Shown here in pieces: positions 46,617 through 57,511 of a stretch of 64,000 nucleotides of DNA. Positions within the stretch are counted from its first letter, which is position 1; the number at the start of each line of letters is the position of its first letter. The notes beneath the pieces are model-generated. The model had not been told where the DNA came from. It saw only the letters and a program-made list of their open reading frames with translations, and searched no databases. The stretch comes from Manihot esculenta (Eukaryota; Streptophyta; Magnoliopsida; Malpighiales; Euphorbiaceae): positions 32,978,716 through 33,042,715 of the forward strand of contig NC_035176.2 in assembly GCF_001659605.2 (NCBI RefSeq), written 5' to 3'. A program made the position numbers and the translations under genes.

Positions 46617-47190
46617 ATGCAAGGTGCGAGTCAATTTGTGGAGTCAGATCCATCTGAGTGGGAAGGTACAGACACTTTTTCCCCCGTTCTGCCAGGAGTG
46701 CAGGCAGGAGAAGTTGGCAGTAAGAAACTATCACGGCACTCCTTAGAGATAAGCAAAGAAGGAATGGAGCAAGAAAGAGGGTCCGGAGGTAGCATGAGAG
46801 AAGTGAGGATGGATGTGCCCAAAAGGGATGTAGGTGTGCAAGTGAATATGGATGATGAAGAAAGTATGGGAAAGTCGGAAGATGATGCGCAGACGAAGGC
46901 GTCTAAGATCTCAAGTTCAGGCGAAGTTGAACACTCCATTCTGAGCACAGCTGCGAAAAGAGAGAGAAAGAAGGTTAGAGGCCTTCGGCAGTCGAAGAAG
47001 GGCAAGTTTTGGTAGAAACTAAAGACTAGTTTCGGTGCTGGTGGTTCTGGCTCAGGCCCTCCAAGATGTTTGACGTGCGGAAGGTTACATCGCGGGCCTT
47101 GTCGGATTGGTACTACGGCATGTTTCAAGTGTGGACAGGAAGGGCACTTTGCGCGTGAGTGTCCTACTGCGCCCAGGGTGGTACACTCCT
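46617..47190 (+). pseudogene. gag: Broken gag of element G
   Basis: The frame starts MQGASQFVESDPSEWEG at 46617. It ends at TAG (47013-47015), right after KKVRGLRQSKKGKFW, a stretch matching GRGLRRSKKHKFW of the gag of element F. Past the stop, the frame continues to CLTCGRLHRGPC and the CCHC knuckle CFKCGQEGHFAREC (to about 47163), matching F again. The conserved gag core present in F (DDPVEYLRMV...) is missing, so G has an internal deletion in addition to the stop. Confidence 0.8.
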
Positions 47191-48227
47191 AGCGGTTAGC
47201 TACCAGGGATATAGGTCAGGCCAGTCACCAAGGACGGAGAGGAGCAGATACAGCAGACACAGTGATGTCAGGTATGCTCACTTGTTCCTGTTCTGTTGTT
47301 TTGTGAGCTCTAGTGTTTCTTTTTCGTTAGGCGCTCTAGGAGCTTTGAGCGGTTGAGTTGATAGCTTCTCGGCTTAGCGTGTCCTCTTTGGGTAGGTAGA
47401 CCCGGGTAGGATTCATCTCTGGCAACGGTTCAGTCCAGTGACTTTGAGAGTCGATGCTAGCCACTCGACTTGACGGTCCGAGACTTGAGTGTCTGGATGT
47501 CATTCGGGGGATGGCTTGGTTTGCTCTTATGCTACTGGTGTTACCTGTATCTGCAGCGCAAGGTAGTCAGGAGCGGAGTTCAAGATGGATCCGAGATAGG
47601 TGTCAGAGGGGGACCGAGTAGAATGCCTAGAGGTTTGATGTCAGCTGTCAGGCTCGTAGGGTGTTTAGGAGTGGTTGTGCGAGAGAGTTCTTGTTCAGGT
47701 TTGAGCGGTTAGAGAGGTTAGCAGGCAGGTCTGGGAACCCGCCTTCATCTTGTAGTGTGAGAGTGGTTAGACGTGTGCGTAGGCTAGTGTCAAGTTGACT
47801 AACCATCAGTCAGTCAGGGAGGTAGAGGTGGTATAGAAATGGTACGTCACAAGATGGCATCCGCAGAGTTGGGAGAGTGATGAAGAGAGCGTAGGAGTAG
47901 TGGCGTGCTAGATCGACAAGGATGAATGGTCCAGTGTGATGTGAGCAAAGAAGGATGAATCTGTGAGCCTAGAATGGGACAGAGGAAGAAGAGGAAGAGG
48001 AGAGCAAAGAAGAGTAAGAGCAGAGAAGGAGAAAGAAGAGGAGGATCAGAGTAGCGCAGCAGAAGCCTGTGGCGAGTTAAAGACGAAACCAGTTTCGTAA
48101 AGATGAAGAGAGAAGGGCAAGGATCAGAGTGCGCAGTGGAAGCTTGTGCAGTTTTAGATAGGCGTTAAGTTTCGTTTGTTTATTGTTTTAACATTTGAGG
48201 ACGAATGTTTTTATAAGGGGGGTAGAT
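47191..48227 (+). other. Non-coding tail and polypurine tract of element G
   Basis: There is no credible ORF. Parts at 47370-47700 correspond to the tail of element F on its own coding strand (GTCCTCTTTGGGT, GATCCGAGATAGGTG, TGCCTAGAGGTTTGATGTCAGC, GTGTTTAGGAG). A purine-rich stretch (47960-48060) and the polypurine tract AAGGGGGGTAGA follow, just before the 3' LTR. Confidence 0.7.
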
Positions 48228-50708
48228 TGTAATACCCGGCTCGTTCAGGCATCGAAATTCCTACAGTCCGGTGGAATCTCGGATGTCGGATTCGTTTTGA
48301 GGGGTATTGCAAGGGTAAACTGACGTTTTCTACAAGGTTTTCTAAAGGTTTTCTAACATGGTTTTAAGTGTTTTATGGTTTTGAAAGAAAGGGAAAGGAA
48401 TTTTGAAGAGACAAGGTCAAGGAGGGAAAAACAGAGGTTCGGCCGCCAAAGGTATGTTCGGACGCCGAAGGTGGTAGAGTTTGTGCCCCCGAAAGCTAGG
48501 TTCGGCCGCCGAAGTTGGCTGAGGTGCGGGTGCAAGTTTGGCTGCCGAAGATGGTTGACCAAGCCACCTATAAAAGCCCCTTAGTTCGGTTCAAGAGGTA
48601 AGTTTGCTTCCTCTTCCCACCCAAGGTGAGCTCATATCCTCCTTGAGATGATTTCATGGGTTTGGCAACTTCTTGCATGGTTTTTAATGAGATTTATCCT
48701 TGTTTTGAAGAGTTGTGAGCTTTGAGCAAGGTTTTGGAGTTTGAAGCTCTTGAAGCTTGGTTTCTCCATGTTTTGAAGCTAGGATCACACCAGCCTTTAT
48801 TCTTGACGAGGTAAATGTTGATCCTTATGTTTTATAGTGTTTTAAGCAAGTTTTATGGAGGGATAAAGGGTAGGTTTGCATGGTTTGCATGAGTTGTGCA
48901 TGAAGGGGTTTATGTCTCCTTTATGCCTTTGTTTGCTATATGTGGTTATGTGATGTTGTGTGGTAGAGTTTAAGGTTGTTTGAAGCTCCTATAGGTGTGG
49001 TTAAGGGTTTGTGCATGGTTTTAAGAGGTTATATGCATGTTAAGAGGGTTAGGAAGGTGTAGGGAGGCTGTTGGTGCATGGATCTGGGTTCTGGAGGAAC
49101 TCAGGTTCGGCCGCCGAAAGGAGTTTCGGCCGCCGAACCCTTGAGGAGGTGGGATAGGCCGCCTAAACTCGCCCCCGAAGGTTTGGACTTTCGGCTCGGG
49201 AGTGGAGTTTTGGCCGCCGAACCTGCCGCCGAACATGCCTGACTTTCGTCTCTGGAGAGGACTTTCGGCCGCCGAAAGTGCCGCCGAAGGTGCCCTGTTT
49301 TGCCTTCCTTTGCATGTTTTTCCATGCTTGTCTATGGTGTTTTAGAGGGTTTTTGGGGAGTTGTTTAGGAGATGTTTTAGAGTTATGTTAGCATTGTTTG
49401 GCACCTCATGTGAGTCCACCTGTGTAGGCTCGGACCTGAGGCGAGGTGTTTAGCTCCCGTGTGAGAGTTGGCCCAGAGGTAGCCACAGCTTGGCTTCAGG
49501 TGAGTAGAACTAACTATGCATGTTTTAAAGCTAATGGTTAAGATAGTTACAGTATGAGCATGAGACACGCATCATGGATGCCATATGATACTAGGTTGTA
49601 CTGCATTAGAGATCACGAATATGCTGCATTGCATTGTTATTGTTGATGGGATGGACCAAGGCGATCTCAGTAGCCCGCTACCTGTTATGTCTAGATAAGA
49701 CCTTTGGGAGCTCCGCAGTTAGGGGCCGGGCTCTAGTACATGTAGTGACCTGAGAGTCCGTAGGGACCGGGCACCGACAAAGGGAGTTCTGGGATCATGT
49801 CTAATCCGAGATGTGAGATGTTTGTGTTGTGACACATTCCATGAAAGCATGTAATGAATGAACTGTTTTATGGTTTCTACTCACTGGGCTCTTGTAGCTC
49901 ACCCCATTCCCTTAACCCTAGTTTTGCAGGGCCAGAGTTCAGCAGAGTGAGCTATGGGAGAGCAGAATTGAAGCATGGGTTGCCGTGTTTGGCTGTAATA
50001 GCATAGCTAGGTTGTGATAGAGTGGCATGTATATGTATGAAAGAGGCTTAATGTATATGTTGATGCAAGATATGTAAAGATTAAATGATGTTATGTTATG
50101 TTATGTATGTTGGTATAGTATAGTTGTGGACATGATGTATGGACATGATGTGTATACAAGTTATGCATGGAAAGAGCTTGTGGTAAAGAGATAGAGTATA
50201 ATGAGATAATGTCTAGAGTTGTGCTTTGCCCAGTGTGTGCTGAATCCCTAGTGTATGCATGTGTCCTGTTTTCCGTTTCTTGATGAGAAATGTGTCAAGC
50301 TAGGCTTAACATATGATGTGTTTCTAAAACTCCAGTGATCAGGGAAGAAAGGGTATAAAACCCCTTGACCCATTTGAGAGGGAAGAAAGGGTAAATCCCT
50401 TGACCCAAAACAGAAATCAAGGCTAGCCTGTAATATGCTGACCCTACGAGGATGGGGTCTATGTTTTCAGTTTAGTAGTAGATCACTGGTGTAGGCCTTG
50501 ACGGCTGTGATTTTAAGGTTAAGCCTGGTAGTTTTACAGAAAAGGTTTTCAAAGCTAGTGTTTCGTTGGCTCATGTATGGGATTGAGCAGGTACCCAGAG
50601 TTCAGTAGCAGGCTTGCTACGGGTCTAGGCGGCCTTAAGCCGATCTGGATCCTAGCGCCGAGCAGTTTGGAGCCGTTACAGAGGGGTATCGGTTTCCGGA
50701 CTGTTACA
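48228..50708 (+). repeat. 3' LTR of element G
   Basis: This copy is the same length as the 5' LTR (2481 bp). Several differences hit the motifs themselves, such as GGCCGCCAAAGG at about 48443 and GGACGCCGAAGG at about 48460. Many others are C/T or G/A changes. Confidence 0.95.
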
Positions 50709-51124
50709 ACCGCACTCTTAAAATGCGGTAAGCAAAAATAATTTTTATAAAAAATTACATTAAAAGTGCGGTAATATAAAGAAAAATTATTTAAAAAAAA
50801 AAATTCATTACCGCACTTCAAAAGTGCGGTAATGGATTTAAAATTTTAATTTTAATTTTAATTTAATTAATTATTATATTATATTTTATTAATTTAATTT
50901 ATTTAATTATATATTAAATTTATATAAATATAATTATAAAAATTATATTAATATTAATTATTTTAAGTTATTTATAATATAATATAATATTTATTTTATT
51001 AATTATATAATTTAATTAATTATCTATTAAATTTATATAAATATAATTATAAAAATTATATTAATATTAATTTTAATTATTTTAAATTATTTATAATATA
51101 ATATTATATTTATTTTATTAATTA

Positions 51125-51505
51125 TAATGTTCTGAGATTTAGAAAATATGATTTCAGTATGCGTAGCGATCTTTTTACTACAGTACCACCAGTCCTATCA
51201 TACTGATCCATGCGTATGGATGTTTCAGAGACCCTCTCCATGTCAGACGACCATTTAATTTCTTTCGGTGCATAAGTGGGTAGGACTGCAAAGTGACTGG
51301 ACCCATTGTTTTTCCTCCTGTCAAATCACTGAGTCGAGTAAGAGCTTATTGGGCTTAGACTTCTGGATAATCCAGCCTATCATTCATGTTGAAATCTAGT
51401 TCGAATCTACCGGACAGGTCTGTTGAAAGGCGTTCCGAGCTTAAAATCTGATATGCTCTTATGGGCCTCAACTCGATTTAAGGAGTGCGAGACTCGACGA
51501 TTATC
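51125..51505. other. Unique middle segment of the inverted-repeat transposon
   Basis: About 380 bp of near-balanced base composition is set between AT-rich arms, with no counterpart in either arm. No ORF over about 60 codons and no recognisable gene. It may be captured host DNA or a remnant of another element. Confidence 0.5.
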
Positions 51506-51975
51506 AAATTATATAATTTAATTAATTATATATTAAATTTATATAAATATAGTTATAAAATTATATTAATATTATTATAAATATTAATTATTTTAATTTA
51601 TTTATAATATAACATTATATTTTTTATATTTTTTATATTTATCATTTTATTTTATTATTTTTATAAAATTTTTAAAAAATTATAGCGCTAACAACACCTA
51701 AAAAAAACTTCAGACTTTTTACTATTTCAAAATAAAAAAATTATTCTAAAATCTATTATTATTTCAAAAATTAAATATTTATAAATTAATTGTAATAAAA
51801 ATAATAATTAATTATATTATATTATAAATAAATTAAAATAATTAATAATTTAAAATAATTAATATTAATATAATTTTTATAATTATATTTATATAAATTA
51901 ATATATAATTAAATAAATTAAATTAATAAAATATAATATAATAATTAATTAACTAAAAATTAAAATTAAAATTTT

Positions 51976-52013
51976 AAATTCATTACCGCACTTTAAAGTG
52001 CGGTAATGAATTT
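51976..52013. repeat. Perfect 38-bp palindrome in the transposon arm
   Basis: The sequence from 51976 to 52013 is identical to its reverse complement, centred on CACTTTAAAGTG between TTACCG and CGGTAA. Related but imperfect palindromes lie at about 52040-52065 and 52093-52117, and at 50804-50833 in the other arm. It can form a strong hairpin. Confidence 0.9.
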
Positions 52014-52210
52014 TTTTTTTAAATAATTTTTTTTTATATTACCGCACTTTAAAAGTACGGTAATGTAATTTTTTATAAAAATTATTTTTGCTTATCGCAC
52101 TTGAAGAGTGCGGTAAAATTTTCACCTTGATTTCGAAAAAAATTTTTTCGGACCAAAATTTGAGAAATTTTTTTTTTTTAACATGAAAATGCAAAAAGCC
52201 CAATTGATAG

Positions 52211-55048
52211 AGTAAAGACAGAGGCTCCTTGCAGGCTGAAGATAAAAGTTCACTGAAATGTGAAAGAGGCCTACCTAGCCTAGCCTAGCCTAGCCCAGCT
52301 TGGAGAGGAGGCTGGGTTAATTAGTAAGCATTTTCAATGGATTCAGCGGAAACATCACCCTGGAAAATGGGCTAAAAACTCCAGGAGAAATTGGGCTGCA
52401 AATATTTCCAACAAAAGCTTCTGCTTTCTCATGGGCCACATTTAGTTTATATTATCAAATAATGGTTTTGAAATACTCAGAAACCATGTATCCACAACTC
52501 TCTCTATCTGCTATATATATTTTTTTTCTTTTTTAAAAAAATGGGGACTCAAATCTAAATAATTATATAGCTTTAATGAATAGATTAAATGAAGCCTGGC
52601 TTCCTCTTTTCCTTTGAATTCTATCTTGTGACGTTTCTAAAAGATTGTGCAAGTTGTTGATAACTTTTAAGTTGAAGAATAAACAAACTTAATCGTCTAT
52701 ACAAATTAAGCAAACTAATAAAATAAATGATGATGTTTTCCACTTGCTAATTTTCCAAGTCCTCCAAATATGAGCCTTTAAAACAGAGATTTCACCAAAA
52801 TGTTTTTTTTTTTTTTAAAAAAAAAAAACAAAACCTTTATATATCATTTACTTATGATTCTTATATATCATAAGCCAATCTAATTTATGGGTCGTTGGCA
52901 AATAAATTATCATGATTGGTTGAGTGATTTTACTTGAAAAATTTTAGATATTTCAATTTAGAAAAGTATTGTAAGTTGATGTAGAAATTGCATGCATTGG
53001 ATCGTCAGCACCACACGTTGAATGCTGATCTCATGGATTACCACATCCAATGGTAGGTGTGATGACTTTTGACTTAAAAAAGAACCAAAGAGTTTAAAAA
53101 TCTTGCGTGGATATTGAAGGACCTAGAGAAATTTATTATTTAATTTAATTTTAAAATAATTTATTATTTAATTTATAATTATAAATATTAATTAGTTGAA
53201 GGGTATTTTATACTTTGTTTATAAATATTTGACCGCTAAAAATAATAAGATTAAGTGTTATATTTTTTTCAAAATTTTAAAAATATTTTAATATAATTTT
53301 AAAAATTAAAAGAATAAATAGTTAGTTAATTTTTTCAAAAAAAATTATATTAAAAATTTAAGGCAAATCACGGAAAAATAAAGTTAAAACTTGAAATTTA
53401 TTTATCATCGCATTAATTTTGATATCGATGTACATATGACTTTAAAGAAAAATAAAAAAAGAACTTAAGCCGAGAAAGATGGAGGAGTGGACGCAGGCTC
53501 TCACAATGTCCTTAAGCTGACTAAGCCACCATTATTTTTTATGGAAAAGTTTGAAAGGTGGAAATTAAAGATGAAGAAAGACTATGCTTACATCATCCCT
53601 TTGCTAATTCCACGCGTTTGGTTTTTTAAATTATTGAGCGTCAAATTCCGATTCGACAAGCCAGGCGTTATATATGAAACTTTAATCTAGTATTGAGTTT
53701 CTGAAGAAAAATAAATTAATTTTATATGTTTAATTCGAATTTTTATTGTTAATTTTGTAGTTAAATTTTGAAATCAGAAATTCAATATTTGAAATTTTAT
53801 TTTTATACACAAAATATGATAAAAAAATATATCTACTTATTACGTATAGTATATATATGCACAAAAGTTAAATTTTATATAATTTTTAATATTTTTGCTA
53901 TTGACTTAATAAGACACGAGTATTGCACGATCCACATCCACCGGTTGTTAGGGTTAGGGTTAGGGCTAGGGCTAGGGCTTTTTATTCGAAAAAAAAAAAA
54001 AGTGATAATTCCTGGAGAGCAACGTTTGTTCTAAGTGAATTTCCTAATAATATTCTCAATAATTGAGAATGTAAATATGTTAAAGTTTACTTGCCCATGA
54101 CCTTTTCTTAATTTCCAATAATTATTTAATCCCTATATGTATTTTTCAAGAAAAACAATTATGACCATTTCTACATTTATTCAAAATAAAACAATTTGCA
54201 CGAATTTAGTTTAATTGATTTTTATTTTTATCTATTAATTTTTAAAATGAAATCATTCAATTACTTTAAATTAAAATAATTTATTTTAAAAAATTGAAAT
54301 TATATATAATTTTATAAAAAATTACTTTTTCCTTACAAATTCATATCAATATTTATAAAAATTTTATAAAATTATAAAATGTTTTTTTTTATATTTATTT
54401 CAAATAAATATAAATAACATGTAATTTTCATTATATATATAAAAGGTAGTAGGATGAATTGAGAAATATTTAAAAAATTAGGCATGAGATTCCCCTGCTT
54501 TTTCGTGAATCACATCCTATATATCAAATCAAAGAGGTCGATTCAAGAAGTTTCCTCGTGTATTCTTCATGACGTCCCTTGTCGGCTACCATTAATAACT
54601 ATTTTTTAAAAATACAAATTAATAGAAATTCTCATGTTTTTCAACTTAGGAATTTGTTTTAATTTAATTTATATTATATAATATAATAATTTATTTTTTT
54701 ACAATGATGAAAAATAAAAAATAGGAGTTGAGAGACTCGACCTCATATCCTAAACGATGTCAAAGAGATGTGTAGTGAGATGAATTTAGCATTAAACATA
54801 ATATCCTTGGCCATTAAAGTTAGAGGCAGTTGGACAATAAATGGAAACAAAATTGCGGTTAATGTTGACCCATTTGCAAACACTTTTGCTTTTTGTGGGC
54901 AACCATTTCACACTGTGAAATGGGATTAGTTATATTTTCAAGGTCTCTGATACGTCTATTCAATTCGCATTTTCTTCATCACATAATCATTTCTGAACTC
55001 ACAATTAATTAATTAATTACTAAAACAGAAGGTCTATCTGATCCTCAG
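52211..55048. other. AT-rich intergenic DNA
   Basis: This stretch includes a TAGCC tandem run (about 52272-52297) and a poly-T/poly-A junction near 52803-52829. A short piece at 53487-53600 (KLTKPPLFFMEKFERWKLKMK) vaguely resembles a Copia-type gag start. A telomere-like repeat lies at 53948-53980. No gene is supported. Confidence 0.5.
53948..53980 (+). repeat. Telomere-like TTAGGG/CTAGGG run
   Basis: Three units of TTAGGG are followed by three of CTAGGG. The unit is six bases rather than the usual plant seven-base TTTAGGG. It is too short to call a telomeric insertion. Confidence 0.7.
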
Positions 55049-55057
55049 CTTAGGACT

Positions 55058-56538
55058 TAGGAGTAGCCCGTAAATGAGTCAAGCTATTTATGAGCTATTC
55101 GAGATTCGACTCGATAAAAATTCGATCGAGTTTAAACGAGTCAAATTCAAACTTAATTTTGAGACTCGTCACTTAAACGAGCTGAACTTGAACTCCATAG
55201 TATTCGGCTCGTTAAGGCTCGCAAGCTGGTTCGTTTTTAGGCTCGCAAGCTGGCTCGTTTTTTAAACGAGCCAAACTCAAACTTAATTTTGAGACTCGTC
55301 ACTTAAACGAGCTGAGCTTGAACTCCATAGTATTCGGCTCGTTAAGACTCGCAAGCTGGCTCGTTTTTAAGCTCGCGAGCTGGCTCATTGAAAAAACTCG
55401 CGAGCAGGCTCGTTGAGAAGGCTCACGAGCAGACTCGTTAAATAGGCTCGTAAATAATATTGTTTAAATAAATTGGTGAACCAATTCGTTAAATAAATTT
55501 ATGAATAAGTTTATATATTATTAAAAAAATAAAAATAACTATAAAGTTATAAAATTTAAACTATTATAAATATTTAAAAATTATAGTATTGAAAATTATA
55601 AATAATTAAGATTAATTATTATAATTAATATTCTTTAAAATTAAATTATAAAAATTTTTTGTATATAATTATTATAATAAGATTCCATAAAATTAATGTA
55701 TAATCACAAATAATTAATATTAATTATTATAATAAATATTTTTTAAAATTATAGTACTACATGATAAATTGAGTTGTAAAAATTATATACATTTTAAAAT
55801 TAAAGTATAATTATAAAAAAATTTTTGTATATAATTAAGCATATAATATAAAAGATGATAATAATTATCAAAGTATATTAATAATAATTAATTAAGGTTA
55901 TATGGATGTTGAAGTTGAAATTCAAGTTAACTAATTGAATAAGCATGAAGATGATTATGAAGATAATTAAATTATATTAGCTTGTTTCAATTTTTGGAAG
56001 TTGGAATCAACTTTATTCGTTTGATATTAAATTTTGTGTGTAATCTAATTTTATTATGTTGTTGAATTTATATTTATTTGTGTTATTTTAGTTATAAATT
56101 GTGTTACGTAATATTTTTTATGTACACTCTCTTTTTTTAATATTATTTGAATTAATGATAATTAAAAACTGATTAAAGTGTAATTATTAATTCGAGTTCG
56201 AGCCTGAACTTGAACTCAAACCAAACTTTTTAATTTTAAGTTCGGTCTCGAGCTTTTTTAATGAGTTTCTTAATCGAGTTTTTCGAATTCGAGCTCGAGT
56301 TTTATTAACGAGCTTCTTAATCGAGCTTTTCGAGCTCGAACTCGAATTAGGCTCGTTATTAAATCGAACGAGTCTTTCACGAATCGAGCTCGAATCAAGT
56401 TCGATTATAATATTTAATTCTCGAGCAGAGCTCGAATCAAATATTAGAGCTCGAGTCGAGCTTGAGCTTCCAAACTTTTTTAATAAACAAGCTTGAACTT
56501 TACAAAACTCGGCTCGGTTCGGCTCGATTACACCCCTA
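55058..56538. mobile_element. Non-autonomous hAT-like transposon with GAGCTCG-rich ends
   Basis: The left end (TAGGAGTAGCCCGTAAATGAG) and the reversed right end (TAGGGGTGTAATCGAGCC) are imperfect inverted repeats. Both open into zones dense in CTCGT/CGAGC words (55120-55445 and 56190-56520). Flanks CTTAGGAC and CTTAGCAG could be an 8-bp duplication with two mismatches. The centre is AT-rich with no ORF. The left half contains a tandem duplication, with TTAATTTTGAGACTCGTCAC repeated at 55154 and 55284. Confidence 0.6.
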
Positions 56539-57511
56539 CTTAGCAGCTTTACACATTATTCCATTCGCATTACTGTTTAATCCAATATTTCCATCTTATT
56601 TTTATTTTTATCTAAATTAATATCAATTAATTAAAAAAAAGGGCATTTTCACGTGTGAATTTTTGCGAATAATAGAATAGATAAAAAGTCTTAAAACACT
56701 CCACATTACATTCAAATAACAATATTTTCCTTTCCTCCTATTTAAAAAAAATAGTTTTTAATTAAAAGTAGTTTTGCTGAAATAAAATTTAAATTTAAAT
56801 TCAAATACAAAATCAGTCCAAGCCATCAAACTTTTAAGATAATAATAATTACTATATATATTAGTTTTAACCCATTAAATTAATGTGTAATTTGATAAAT
56901 AAAATTCGAATTTAAATATAAACATTTTAAAATCTTATATTACTTTTAACCAATTAAAAAATATAGCTAGGTAATTTATAATCACAAATTCAATAATGTA
57001 ATTTTGTGGCAATATCATTATTTTTCCACTCTTTTCTATATAATATAGAGAGTAGTCAATACTTAGAATATATTTAAATGAACAAATGTGTGGATAAAAA
57101 AAATCAAAAAAGTCTACCAGATAACATAAAGGTCAAGAAGAGTGGAAGGTGGATCCATTTTTGATTTGTTGATTAGTGGGAAGGGATCCTTCCTTTCTCC
57201 TCTTGACCCTTGAAAAGTACTCTAAGAATTCAATATTCTTTGTATTTTACAAGCCCAAATCTTGGATTCTTCCCAATATGAAGCTGACGATTCCAAGTTG
57301 ATGTCTCCTTTCCTTCCCTCCCCCGCTACTTCCACTCACTTTCCTTCCCTCCCCACAACTTTTCCTTCCTTCCCATCCATTTCTCTTCTATATATCCAAC
57401 TTTTTCTCTCCTTCGCTTGACCATCTCCAGACTAATTATACATCTTCTTCACTAATATTCATTTCTCAATTTGTTTCTTTAATTCCACTTGCTATATCTT
57501 TTCAGTTTGTA
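56539..57511. other. Upstream region of the first WRKY gene
   Basis: The region is AT-rich down to about 57110, then a promoter-like CT-rich stretch with three W-boxes and a TATA-like TATATAT (57389-57395) before the start codon. Confidence 0.5.
57131..57422. promoter_or_regulatory. W-box cluster of the first WRKY gene
   Basis: Three TTGACC W-boxes: 57131-57136 (reverse, GGTCAA), 57203-57208 and 57417-57422 (forward). They lie 90-380 bp before the ATG; the last is just after the TATATAT at 57389. WRKY factors bind TTGACC/T, and group IIa genes are known to be auto- and cross-regulated, so this fits feedback control. Binding is inferred. Confidence 0.5.

Larger units (their letters stand above)
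43640..50708 (+). mobile_element. Element G: complete pol-less LTR retrotransposon
   Basis: Two LTRs of exactly 2481 bp (43640-46120 and 48228-50708) with TG...CA ends are flanked by the 5-bp duplication ACCGC (43635-43639 and 50709-50713). The primer site TGGTATCAGAGC is at 46123 and the polypurine tract AAGGGGGGTAGA at about 48215-48226. The interior is only 2107 bp. It holds a broken gag and a tail related to that of element F. I counted roughly twenty LTR differences, so it inserted recently but earlier than F. Being pol-less and lacking a usable gag, it would depend on another element for mobility. Confidence 0.95.
43515..52201. mobile_element. Long-inverted-repeat DNA transposon (Mutator-like) hosting element G
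   Basis: The left end GAGCTTTTTGCATTTTCATG matches the right end (reverse complement GGGCTTTTTGCATTTTCATG) and similarity continues inward for hundreds of bases. A perfect 9-bp duplication AATTGATAG flanks it (43506-43514 and 52202-52210); 9 bp is typical of Mutator-like elements. Without the nested element G it is about 1.6 kb. Both arms carry palindromes built on TTACCGCACTTT/AAAGTGCGGTAA, then AT-rich sequence. A unique middle (about 51125-51505) separates the arms. No transposase is visible, so it is non-autonomous. Confidence 0.85.

Noticed and set aside
53487..53690. Possible Copia-type gag fragment (KLTKPPLFFMEKFERWKLKMK)
   Set aside because: Only about 20 residues are suggestive, with no continuation or LTR nearby.
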